Shown here: piece by piece, positions 54,064 to 62,306 of the stretch
Layout of the letters: every line of letters begins with the position of its first letter
How positions within the stretch are numbered: the first letter of the stretch is position 1
Assembly: GCA_028285265.1 (NCBI GenBank)
Contig: JANQPX010000030.1
Span: 310,001-374,000, forward strand
Length of the DNA: 64,000 nucleotides
Direction: 5' to 3'
From: Geminicoccaceae bacterium
GTDB taxonomy: Bacteria > Pseudomonadota > Alphaproteobacteria > Geminicoccales > Geminicoccaceae
Notes under the pieces: model-generated
The model's database searches: none
Seen by the model: only the letters and a program-made list of their open reading frames with translations
What the model was told of the DNA's origin: nothing
Translations under genes and position numbers: made by a program

Positions 54064-54738
54064 ATGACCACCTACGAAGTTGATCTTTATCCACCCATCA
54101 AAGCCTTTCTCGAAGGTCAGGGATATGCCGTGAAAGGCGAGATCGGCCGCTGCGATGTCGTGGCGTTGAGAGATGGTGAACCACCTGTTGTGATCGAAAT
54201 GAAGACGCGGTTCTCGCTGGAGCTGATTTTTCAGGCTGTCGAACGGTTTTCTCTGACCGATAAGGTCTATGTCGCGATCGAGCATCGCCCCAAATCGCTG
54301 TGGACCCGGCGATCCAAAGATATCCAACGCCTTTGCCGTCGCTTGGGCATCGGGTTGCTGACAGTGCATCTTCCCAGCGGTCTCGTCGAACCGAGACTAG
54401 ACCCTGGGTCCTATGAACGTCGTGTTGTCAAAGCCAAGCGTGAAAGGTTGCTTCGGGAGTTTGCCCATAGGGTGGGAGACCCGACTGCTGGTGGCATCTC
54501 GAAAAGGCCGGTCATGACAGCCTACCGCCAGGACGCCCTTCGTTGCGCTCAGGTGTTGGGTAAACAAGGACCACAGAAGGTGCGTGACCTGCGCGTCATC
54601 GCCGGCGTCGATCGCGCAGGAACCATTATGCTGCGGGATGTCTATGGCTGGTTTGAGCGGGTTGAGCGAGGAGTCTACCAACTGACCCCCAAAGGGGAAG
54701 ATGCGCTCCAGCAATTCGCGACAGTGCCACCTCCTTGA
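54064..54738 (+). CDS. DUF2161 PD-(D/E)XK-type protein
   Basis: 224 residues. The N-terminal half has a nuclease-like core: GEIGRCDVVAL (Asp) and VVIEMKTRFSLELIFQAVER (Glu-x-Lys), as in DUF2161 phosphodiesterases. The C-terminal half (about 145-220) looks like a winged helix with VRDLRVIAGVDRAGTIMLRD and VERGVYQLTPKGEDAL. Could cut or bind nucleic acid; no activity known. The ATG at 54064 follows a region without coding character up to 53851. Not part of a recognisable defence cluster. Confidence 0.85.
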   Translation: MTTYEVDLYPPIKAFLEGQGYAVKGEIGRCDVVALRDGEPPVVIEMKTRFSLELIFQAVERFSLTDKVYVAIEHRPKSLWTRRSKDIQRLCRRLGIGLLTVHLPSGLVEPRLDPGSYERRVVKAKRERLLREFAHRVGDPTAGGISKRPVMTAYRQDALRCAQVLGKQGPQKVRDLRVIAGVDRAGTIMLRDVYGWFERVERGVYQLTPKGEDALQQFATVPPP

Positions 54739-54810
54739 TGAACGATACGTTCATTTGGCGTTCAGTCCGTTCTCTACATGGTTTTGATCGAGACCATGAG
54801 GGAAGATGGA

Positions 54811-55056
54811 ATGATCAGAACCTTGCTATCGCGACCGATGCTGCGATCCTTGTTGATTGTTGGCGGATTGGCCGTGGTGCTTTCTGGATGCCACTATCAT
54901 CACGGCTATTTCAGAGGCGGTTTCGGCTACCATGGGCCGCATTATGGCGGTGGCTATTCACGTGGCTACGGCTACAAACGCCATGGCTATCATCATAGGC
55001 GGCATGGCTATCATCGCCACGGGCCGCGCCGTGGTGGCTGGCGTGGTCACTATTGA
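54811..55056 (+). CDS. His/Gly/Tyr-rich small lipoprotein
   Basis: 81 residues. Signal MIRTLLSRPMLRSLLIVGGL, lipobox LSGC (Cys near 24), then an extremely biased tail of His, Gly, Tyr and Arg (repeats such as RHGYHHRRHGYHRHGPRRGG). About 18 His in 60 residues. It may bind metals or polyanions at the cell surface, by composition only. Start at 54811 is preferred over 54778/54796; AGGGA lies upstream. Unknown family. Confidence 0.72.
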   Translation: MIRTLLSRPMLRSLLIVGGLAVVLSGCHYHHGYFRGGFGYHGPHYGGGYSRGYGYKRHGYHHRRHGYHRHGPRRGGWRGHY

Positions 55057-55110
55057 GTGGCTTTACCGCCTCACTATCCGACAACTCATTGGTGAAAAAG
55101 TGCGCTAACC

Positions 55111-55160
55111 TAGTATGTTATACTATTATCTTGACAGTATATCGTAAGTTTGGCTAGACG
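55111..55160 (+). promoter_or_regulatory. Inverted AGTAT repeats around a -35-like element
   Basis: AGTAT-GTT-ATACT (55112-55124) and a further AGTATA at 55136 surround TTGACA (55131-55136). The -10 17-18 bases on is weak (CTAGAC/TAGACG). Could be an operator/promoter for the downstream lipoprotein gene. Confidence 0.35.
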
Positions 55161-55221
55161 AGAGGTTCGTGGATTTCAAGGCGTTTCAACGTTTGTGCAG
55201 CCGTTAATCGGAGGGACGGGT

Positions 55222-55923
55222 ATGGCGAGCGCCAGCAGATGGTTGATTGGTCTCCTACTGATCGCCACACTGGGTCTTACCGCCTGCGCTGGGCCGTCCT
55301 CAACCGAGGCTACTGCATCGCGCTCGGAGCGGCTACTTGAACAATCCCGCCTTGTTCTGCGCGATTTTCTTGAAGACGACCAGTATCAGCGGATGCGAGT
55401 CTATGTGCAGAACGCCTATGCTGTCGTCATCGTCCCCGATCTCTTAAAAGGCGGCTTCTTTGCCGGTGCCGAGCGTGGGACGGCAATTATGCTCATACGA
55501 CATCCCCAGACCGGCAATTGGGGACAGCCGGCCTTTTATGACGTCTATGGCGGTAGCCTCGGACTACAATTCGGTGTCAAGACGTCTGATGTCGTGTTCA
55601 CCATCATGAACGAAGGTGCTGTGAAGAAGATCGTAGGTTCGGGCGTCAAGCTTGGGGCCGACGTTTCGATTGCGGCCGGTCGTAGCGGAGCAACAGTCGG
55701 TGCGGCGACGACGGCACATTTTGGCGAAGACCTCTACGTCTTTGCGAAAAACCAGGGACTCTTCGGCGGCTTTGCCCTCGATGGAAGTTACTTCGCTCCT
55801 AAGAATGACTGGAATGCCGCTTATTATGGCCGCCCGGTAAAGCCCTGGGATGTGTTGAGCGACTTTAATGTCATTTTCGGCACCGAGGTTGCCTCACTGC
55901 ATCAGACGTTGACCAGCTTTTGA
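55222..55923 (+). CDS. SYLF (YSC84) domain lipoprotein
   Basis: 233 residues. Signal SRWLIGLLLIATLGLTACAG with lipobox LTAC, then a SYLF domain, a lipid-binding fold: VYVQNAYAVVIVPDLLKGGF, GNWGQPAFYDVYGGSLGLQF, FTIMNEGAVKKIVGSGVKLG and AFAKNQGLFGGFALDGSY-like (VFAKNQGLFGGFALDGSYFA). SYLF proteins bind phosphoinositides in eukaryotes; bacterial ones are outer-envelope proteins of unclear role. GGAGG precedes ATG 55222. Confidence 0.9.
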   Translation: MASASRWLIGLLLIATLGLTACAGPSSTEATASRSERLLEQSRLVLRDFLEDDQYQRMRVYVQNAYAVVIVPDLLKGGFFAGAERGTAIMLIRHPQTGNWGQPAFYDVYGGSLGLQFGVKTSDVVFTIMNEGAVKKIVGSGVKLGADVSIAAGRSGATVGAATTAHFGEDLYVFAKNQGLFGGFALDGSYFAPKNDWNAAYYGRPVKPWDVLSDFNVIFGTEVASLHQTLTSF

Positions 55924-55925
55924 GG

Positions 55926-58385
55926 CTAGGGTTCCTGGATGGCTGCCACAGCCAAATCTTGCACGCCTTGGTCATCGGGGACACTGATAACGTTAAGCGA
56001 TGAGGTCGTCATTGCGTCAGAAACAGCACTGGCGAGTGTTGGCATCATCCAAGTCATAATGCCGGCGCAGACCGCCATAACGATGGCACCTGTGAAGAGC
56101 GCTAGCCTAGCGCTGCGAAAGAAGCCGCGCTTGGCTGGTCCCTGCCGCTTGGCGCTGAATGCCGTCGACAAAGCTGCAAGCAGTTCTTGAGGGATGGGCC
56201 TGTTCAAGAGCGGCGCATAGATCCGTCGGATAAGGTCACCTTGAATGCCGTAATGCAGCAGTCGATCGGCGGCATCAAGGTCATGCTCTACCAAGCTATC
56301 CATGTCGGCCATGTGTCGTTGGTCTAGTTCGCCATCAAGATATCCGTGAATCTCGATTTCGCGAGGATGCGCTTCGGCCAACAGATGTTCTTTGCCCTCT
56401 TCGACGGCCAGCGCCTGACGTAGACCCATCCGCGCTTCAGAAAGCCGGAGCATTACCTGGCCCACGGGGCGCTGAATCATCACTGCAATTTGCTCGTAAC
56501 TCAGGCCTTCCAACGCCGCAAGCAGCAGAAGCGTTCGATCTTGTTCGTCGACAAGATTAATTGCCTGGGCAAACTGGTGGATTTCGAACTGATCAGCGCC
56601 GACGAGCTTTTCACAAAGTGTTGTTTGGAACGCCTTGGCAGATGACGCAGAACGGGCTGTCTCGGCCGCTCCGCTCAAGTCGCTTTGCCGCCTTCGACAG
56701 AGCATCATGAGCATGGCGAGATTCTTGTCGTCAGCCTGCTCGAGCATGCTCGGGTCAGTCAGCATTGCTTGGATTGTGGCACCGACAAGGCGATCCGCCT
56801 CTTCTTCATCACCGATCTGGGCAGCAGCGAACCGGCGGAGACGCGGCACTTGGGCGATGATGGCGATCGCAGTTTGCTCTGTTGAAAGCGTGACAGGTAA
56901 GTCTGGCACAACCCGCGTCGCTGCCTGCGACGGCGCCGCCATGATGGAGCGGTCTTGTGGCAGGGTCGGTGCAAGGGGAGGGACGAGCACATCGTCACCG
57001 TCTGCGTCACGCGCTGGCTCGGTTTCAACTGCAAGGTCACTAAGGGTCGATGACAACGGTACGATCTGCGACAGCTCATCTTGCGAGCGGTCGCCGTCCA
57101 TCGATTCATCTCCCGATTCTGCGTCCGCGGCATTGTCTTTGGGAGTAATGCTGAGTGCATCGGCGAGCTGAGCATGCCAATCGTCAGGACCTGAGACGTT
57201 GTTCCGGTCGTCTTCGACCGACTCAAGCTCGTCAATGACAGCGAGGCCCTGTGGCGCGGGCAGCATATCAGGATCGCCCGGCGCATTAGCGGTGATGGCG
57301 TATTTGTCATCTTCAATATCGGCGATGACCGCAGGCAAATCCTCTACGGGGGGCGTCGGTCTTAAAGCCGGGGCTTCTGCGCGCGGCTGTTTTGAGCTGG
57401 ACTGCAACTCCGGGATCGGCTGTAAGGCCAGCAGGTTCGTCTTGGTCTTCGTTGTCGCTTCTTTGGCCTTTTGGCTCGGAACATGTTGCTCGAGGCTGGC
57501 CTTGCGCAGCGTGAGCTTTGGGAGTTCATCAATGTGCTCATCGCCGGAAGACACAGGCACCACAGATGGGGTTGCTTGAACGGTTAGCGCAGTATCCTTC
57601 GTGTCGACCTCAGCCTCTATCGTCTGGTCTTCCAGCGTTATCTCCGAAGGCCGCGGTGCTTTCGGCGATGGCTCTTCGCGAGAGGGTGTTGCCTGTTTCG
57701 ACGGCCTTTCATCGACCGTTCGCGGCATCAAGACAGGCGCACCGGTGTCAGGTAACACTTGGACGGAGGCTGCATGTTGCGTCTTGATTTCAGCGGTCGG
57801 TTCCGGCGGAAGGACAACAGTGCTTACCGGTGGGAATTCGCTAAGATCGATGGCCGGGAGTCGTTCGACAGGTTTAAACCTTGTCGGCGGTAGCATCGCT
57901 TCGAGATCGCCGAGATCGTCAAAGTCGTCGATGTCATCGTCATCATCAAACGCATCGAGCGGTAGCGTTATTTCGGGCGGCTGAGTATGCAGCGTCAGCA
58001 AGGTCTGATGAGTTTCAGGCGGGTCAGCAGGCCGCGCCACCAGCGCCGGCGTGTCAGGAAGGTCCTGTTCAGGCTGCTCGCGAGACGCCACGATCGGTCG
58101 GAGCGGTTCTTCAGACTGGATCGGCTTCGTCAGTTCGAGTTCTTCAGTTAACTCGAGCTCATCCGCATGATCGCCGGGAGCTTCGTCCTCGCCCTCTTCA
58201 GCAATCTTCGCTCTTGCCAAAGCTGCTGCACCTGATAGGCGGCGGCGCGGCGAACTCGCATTATCGTCGGGCTTGCCCGATCCGCGAAGCCATCGCAAAG
58301 CCGACGACGTGACAGAACCCTCTTGCTCGTCAGCTGACGCGCCGAGGTTCGCATCATCGCCCTCTGAATCGCGATGCTCGATCAT
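55926..58385 (-). CDS. Sigma-factor-like / anti-sigma-like membrane fusion protein
   Basis: About 819 residues. Residues 1-495 are disordered: very acidic, Pro/Ser/Glu-rich, no fold. Residues about 500-660 read as an ECF sigma pair: sigma2-like VPRLRRFAAAQIGDEEEADR and sigma4-like LLLLAALEGLSYEQIAVMIQ with PVGQVMLRLSEARMGLRQAL. Residues about 675-740 match an anti-sigma-type N-domain, EIEIHGYLDGELDQRHMADM, DAADRLLHYGIQGDLIRRIY and NRPIPQELL. A membrane helix follows (about 761-786) and a 33-residue periplasmic tail. The ZAS Cys motif is absent. The start is unclear (ATG 58385 or GTG 58421). It may sequester its own sigma domain or a partner at the membrane; that is inference. Confidence 0.75.
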   Translation of the reverse strand: MIEHRDSEGDDANLGASADEQEGSVTSSALRWLRGSGKPDDNASSPRRRLSGAAALARAKIAEEGEDEAPGDHADELELTEELELTKPIQSEEPLRPIVASREQPEQDLPDTPALVARPADPPETHQTLLTLHTQPPEITLPLDAFDDDDDIDDFDDLGDLEAMLPPTRFKPVERLPAIDLSEFPPVSTVVLPPEPTAEIKTQHAASVQVLPDTGAPVLMPRTVDERPSKQATPSREEPSPKAPRPSEITLEDQTIEAEVDTKDTALTVQATPSVVPVSSGDEHIDELPKLTLRKASLEQHVPSQKAKEATTKTKTNLLALQPIPELQSSSKQPRAEAPALRPTPPVEDLPAVIADIEDDKYAITANAPGDPDMLPAPQGLAVIDELESVEDDRNNVSGPDDWHAQLADALSITPKDNAADAESGDESMDGDRSQDELSQIVPLSSTLSDLAVETEPARDADGDDVLVPPLAPTLPQDRSIMAAPSQAATRVVPDLPVTLSTEQTAIAIIAQVPRLRRFAAAQIGDEEEADRLVGATIQAMLTDPSMLEQADDKNLAMLMMLCRRRQSDLSGAAETARSASSAKAFQTTLCEKLVGADQFEIHQFAQAINLVDEQDRTLLLLAALEGLSYEQIAVMIQRPVGQVMLRLSEARMGLRQALAVEEGKEHLLAEAHPREIEIHGYLDGELDQRHMADMDSLVEHDLDAADRLLHYGIQGDLIRRIYAPLLNRPIPQELLAALSTAFSAKRQGPAKRGFFRSARLALFTGAIVMAVCAGIMTWMMPTLASAVSDAMTTSSLNVISVPDDQGVQDLAVAAIQEP

Positions 58386-58500
58386 TCCTTCGCTTTTCTG
58401 AACACGAAACAATGGCGCCACCTTTATTAGGGGATTGCCCGCACGACATGACCGCCGATCAGACCTCAGCCAACGTACCAGGTTCTTCGAAGGCGACTTT

Positions 58501-58530
58501 ATACTAGACTTTTGGTGAAATTAACATCAA
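58501..58530 (-). promoter_or_regulatory. Candidate promoter of the sigma/anti-sigma fusion
   Basis: On the minus strand TTGATG (58525-58530) precedes TAGTAT (58501-58506) with an 18-base spacer, inside a markedly AT-rich stretch (about 58498-58575), about 115 bases before the ATG. Confidence 0.4.
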
Positions 58531-58608
58531 CTATTAATACAATTTTTCTTAATTTTTTATCAACTTAAAATAGTTTTCCCCGTCTTTCCTCGGAAATTGC
58601 CGATTTTT

Positions 58609-59163
58609 TCACTGTTCAATAACAGCGTTTAGCAGTGAAACGACATCTTCGCCGTCCCATTCAGCGTCACCAAGTACGCGGCCGACTTCTTGACCGTTGC
58701 GGTCGATAATGAGTGTTGTTGGGAGGCCTGGCGCGCGTAAGCTGCGACCAGCTTTAGCGGTCTTATCATGATAAATCGCTAGGTTCTCAATGCCGACTTC
58801 TTGATAAAAGCTCTCGATTTTTCCGCGCTGTCCCCGATCGACAGCGAGTGCGACGACCTCGAAGTCGTCGCTGCCCAAAGCCGCTTCTAGGCGATCGAGA
58901 GACGGCATCTCTTTGCGACAGGGGGCGCACCACGTAGCCCAAAGATTGAGAACGACGACGCGCCCTTGAAAATCCGCGAGACTGCGCTCATTACCCTCAG
59001 CATCGAGAAAACTGATCTCTGGCACCGGACCGCCATCGGTCGCCACGAAATTGAAGGCTTGAGCAGGTAACACCGTGCCCACAACCAGGATGGCAACGCC
59101 TAAAAGGAACGGTCGTAACTTACCGAGCGTTGTCGAGGCGGCATTGAGTTGAGTTGGCATCAT
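58609..59163 (-). CDS. TlpA-family thiol:disulfide protein
   Basis: Periplasmic thioredoxin-like protein, about 184 residues. Hydrophobic signal/anchor LRPFLLGVAILVVGTVLPAQ, then thioredoxin fold with active site LWATWCAPCRKEMPS, cis-Pro APGLPTTLIIDRNG. TlpA-type proteins reduce disulfides for cytochrome c or heme delivery. The start at 59163 (MMPTQLN) is used because a start at 59211 would overlap the argH start; argH is divergent. Confidence 0.9.
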   Translation of the reverse strand: MMPTQLNAASTTLGKLRPFLLGVAILVVGTVLPAQAFNFVATDGGPVPEISFLDAEGNERSLADFQGRVVVLNLWATWCAPCRKEMPSLDRLEAALGSDDFEVVALAVDRGQRGKIESFYQEVGIENLAIYHDKTAKAGRSLRAPGLPTTLIIDRNGQEVGRVLGDAEWDGEDVVSLLNAVIEQ

Positions 59164-59196
59164 CAGATCCGAGTACAAGAGCGTTAGGAAAGAGCA

Positions 59197-60630
59197 TTGA
59201 GTAACCGACAAGACGATCCGTCAAAGCCCTCTTCAGCCGGAAGAAGCTCGAAGGGCATCGACATGTGGGGTGGTCATTTCGCCGATGGTCCAGCTCCGTT
59301 GATGGAACAGATTAATGCCTCGATCGGCTTCGACAAGCGTCTCTACGCTCACGATCTCGCGGGGTCGAGGGCGCATGCGCGAATGCTGGCCGCCGTTGGG
59401 CTGCTTGAAGCGAGGGAGCGCGATGCCATCCTCGCAGGTCTTGACGCGATCGAAGCGAAGATCGAAGTCGGTGAATTCGACTTTAGCCCGAGCCTCGAAG
59501 ACATCCACATGAACATCGAGGCGCGCCTGACGGAGGCAATCGGCGAACCCGGGCGGAAGCTGCATACGGCACGCTCAAGAAATGATCAGATCGCCACCGA
59601 TTTTCGATTGTGGCTGCGCGACGTGATCGATGGCGTCGACGGGCTACTTCAAGATCTGCAGCGGATCCTCCTCAGCCGCGCCGAGGCACATCACGATTGG
59701 GTGATGCCCGGCTTCACGCATCTGCAGGCGGCTCAGCCCGTCGTTTTCGGGCATCATCTTATGGCCTATGTCGAGATGTTTGGCCGGGATCGTGGGCGCT
59801 TTGCTGACGCGCGTAAGCGGCTTAACGAAAGTCCACTCGGTGCGGCGGCGCTTGCTGGCACGAGTTTCCCAATCGACCGGACGGCAACCGCCGAAGCCCT
59901 TGGGTTCGATCGACCGATGGCGAACTCGATCGATGCTGTGTCGGATCGAGACTTCGCATTAGAGTTTTTGGCCGGAGCATCGATTACCGCCATTCACTTG
60001 TCACGGCTTGCTGAGGAATTGGTGCTTTGGTCGACCCCGCAATTCGGTTTCGTCAAGATGAGCGAGGCGTTCTCGAGCGGTAGCTCGATTATGCCCCAAA
60101 AGCGTAATCCCGACGCTGCGGAACTCCTGCGCGGCAAAACTGGGCGAATTGTTGGCAGCTTGAATGGGCTCTTGATGACCTTAAAGGGCCTGCCGCTCGC
60201 CTATTCGAAGGATATGCAAGAAGACAAAGAGCCGGTTTTCGATGCCGCGGACAATCTCCGCCTTTGCCTTGCCGCTGGTACGGCGATGATCGAAACGATG
60301 ACCGTGAATCGAGAGGCAATGCGCTTGGCGGCGGGCATTGGCTACACGACGGCGACCGATCTCGCCGATTGGATGGTACGGGCCCTTGGTATGCCATTCC
60401 GAGAAGCCCACGCAGCGACGGGGCGGGCAGTCAAGCTTGCCGAGGAGCTTCGCCTTGATTTGCCGGAATTAAGCTTAGACCAGCTCAAATCTGTTGATGA
60501 GCGAATTACGGCGGACGTGTTCGATGTTCTCACGGTTGACCGTTCGGTCGCATCGCGAACCAGCTTTGGCGGGACGGCGCCGTCATGCGTACTCGATGCT
60601 GTAGCACACGCAAAAACGCGTTATTTATAG
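59197..60630 (+). CDS. argH: Argininosuccinate lyase
   Basis: Last step of arginine synthesis. 477 residues, with a TTG start at 59197 preceded by AGGAAAG. Motifs: [20 protein letters not shown] at the start of the conserved part, [16 protein letters not shown], and the fumarase-superfamily signature [20 protein letters not shown]. The first 20 residues are a Ser-rich extension. Followed by lptM-lysA, a conserved alphaproteobacterial order. Confidence 0.97.
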   Translation: MSNRQDDPSKPSSAGRSSKGIDMWGGHFADGPAPLMEQINASIGFDKRLYAHDLAGSRAHARMLAAVGLLEARERDAILAGLDAIEAKIEVGEFDFSPSLEDIHMNIEARLTEAIGEPGRKLHTARSRNDQIATDFRLWLRDVIDGVDGLLQDLQRILLSRAEAHHDWVMPGFTHLQAAQPVVFGHHLMAYVEMFGRDRGRFADARKRLNESPLGAAALAGTSFPIDRTATAEALGFDRPMANSIDAVSDRDFALEFLAGASITAIHLSRLAEELVLWSTPQFGFVKMSEAFSSGSSIMPQKRNPDAAELLRGKTGRIVGSLNGLLMTLKGLPLAYSKDMQEDKEPVFDAADNLRLCLAAGTAMIETMTVNREAMRLAAGIGYTTATDLADWMVRALGMPFREAHAATGRAVKLAEELRLDLPELSLDQLKSVDERITADVFDVLTVDRSVASRTSFGGTAPSCVLDAVAHAKTRYL

Positions 60631-60781
60631 CCGCTTTTGCTCGCCTTATGGTGGTTAAAGGCCTCGACATCTCGGGCCTTTGGTTGTTGAATGCAGGCGG
60701 TCCTGAATGGATCGTCCGGGCAAGGGGTATCATGTCGCCACTTGGCCGGTTTGATAAACGCGAGCGAAAGCGCTGCTCAAT

Positions 60782-60997
60782 ATGTCGGTTTTATCGTCTA
60801 CTCCGCTGGTCTGTCATGACGGGGAGAACCCATCACGTTCCCCGATCAATCGGGACCGCCGCCGTTTGATCCGATGGTTCGGTGCGTCATTGTCGCTGTC
60901 CATGGCCCTTACAGCCTGCGGCAAGAAAGGGGAGTTGGAGCTGCCATCGCGTCAGCCGGCAATTGATGATCAGGCATCGGATGATGGCACGCAATGA
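60782..60997 (+). CDS. lptM: LptM-like lipoprotein
   Basis: Small lipoprotein of the LptM type, which helps assemble the LptDE lipopolysaccharide translocon. 71 residues from this start: hydrophobic stretch FGASLSLSMALTAC with lipobox and the diagnostic CGKKGELELP directly after it. The first 25 residues are not signal-like, so translation may begin at a TTG near 60866. Its stop overlaps the lysA start (ATGA). Confidence 0.82.
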   Translation: MSVLSSTPLVCHDGENPSRSPINRDRRRLIRWFGASLSLSMALTACGKKGELELPSRQPAIDDQASDDGTQ

Positions 60998-62289
60998 CCG
61001 ACATTTTTCATTACAAGGATGGCGTGCTTTTTGCCGAGGAGGTATCGCTCGCCGCCATTGCTGAGACTGTCGGCACGCCGGCCTATGTCTACGCTGCAAA
61101 GGGCATGTGCGATCAGCTGGCGGCCCTCCAAGATGCCTTCGCTGGCCAGCGCATGATGATATGTTATGCGATTAAAGCCAATAGCAATATCGCCGTCGTC
61201 AAGACCCTCGCCAATCAGGGCGCCGGTGCCGAAATCGTCTCGGGTGGTGAGTTGCAAAAAGCGCTTGCCGCGGGTGTTCCCGGGACGATGATCATGTTTG
61301 CTGGTGTCGCCAAGAGCCGTGACGAGATGGCCATGGCGCTTGACGCAGGCATCGCACAATTCAATGTCGAGTCGGTGCCAGAATTGATCGCCCTGAGCGA
61401 AGTCGCAGCGGCAAAGAAGACCAAAGCACCGGTTGCGATCCGCATCAATCCGGATGTGGCTGCGGACACTCACGAGAAAATCAGTACTGGCAGACGTCAG
61501 GACAAGTTTGGCATTGCCTACGACCAGGCGGGCGAAGTCTACGCGATGGCGTCAAGCCTCGCTGGAATCGAGCCAATCGGTGTACATCTGCATATCGGCT
61601 CACAGATCATGAGCCTCGCACCGTTCGAGACAGCCTATCAGCGCGGTGCAGATCTTGTCCGTGAGCTGCGTGCTCAAGGCATTCCCATCAAACGTCTAGA
61701 TCTTGGTGGCGGCATGGGCGTGCGGTATCGCGGCGATGTCCGGCTCGACATAGCGGCCTATGCGGACCTCGTACAAACGATCACAGGTGATCTCGACGTC
61801 GAGCTCTTGCTGGAGCCCGGGCGTTACCTGGTGGCCGAAGCCGGCACAATGTTGGCGAAGGTTCGCTACATGAAACAGGGAGATGAGCGACCATTCGCGA
61901 TCCTTGATGCCGGTATGAATGATCTGATCCGACCGGCGCTCTATGACGCTTATCACGAGATCCTGCCAGTGAAGGAAGCTGCGCCCAACGCCGAGTTGCA
62001 GGCGACCGACGTTGTTGGTCCGATCTGTGAAAGCTCCGACATCTTCGCTCGGGGGCGTGCGCTACCACCTCTGGAACCTGAGGATTTGGTGGCATTTCTC
62101 GGCGCTGGCGCGTATGGTGCAGTGATGGCGTCTGATTACAATGCCAGGCCGCTCGCGGCAGAAGTCTTGGTTGATGGCGATCGTTTCTCGGTCGTCCGGC
62201 CGAGGATCGAACCGGCGTTGCGTTTCGCGGATGAGCGCATACCGGAATGGCTCGAAACGCCGCCTGTAGAATGCGGCCGAGCCTGCTAG
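60994..62289 (+). CDS. lysA: Diaminopimelate decarboxylase
   Basis: PLP enzyme making lysine from meso-DAP. 431 residues. PLP Lys in MICYAIKANSNIAVVKTL, GADIVSGGEL-like AEIVSGGELQKAL, IGVHLHIGSQI, LDLGGGMGVRY (phosphate site), and PLP-facing GPICESSDIFARGR with GAYGAVMASDYN near the C-terminus. Overlaps lptM by four bases. Confidence 0.97.
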   Translation: MTDIFHYKDGVLFAEEVSLAAIAETVGTPAYVYAAKGMCDQLAALQDAFAGQRMMICYAIKANSNIAVVKTLANQGAGAEIVSGGELQKALAAGVPGTMIMFAGVAKSRDEMAMALDAGIAQFNVESVPELIALSEVAAAKKTKAPVAIRINPDVAADTHEKISTGRRQDKFGIAYDQAGEVYAMASSLAGIEPIGVHLHIGSQIMSLAPFETAYQRGADLVRELRAQGIPIKRLDLGGGMGVRYRGDVRLDIAAYADLVQTITGDLDVELLLEPGRYLVAEAGTMLAKVRYMKQGDERPFAILDAGMNDLIRPALYDAYHEILPVKEAAPNAELQATDVVGPICESSDIFARGRALPPLEPEDLVAFLGAGAYGAVMASDYNARPLAAEVLVDGDRFSVVRPRIEPALRFADERIPEWLETPPVECGRAC

Positions 62290-62306
62290 GTTAGAGGGAG
62301 TAAGGC

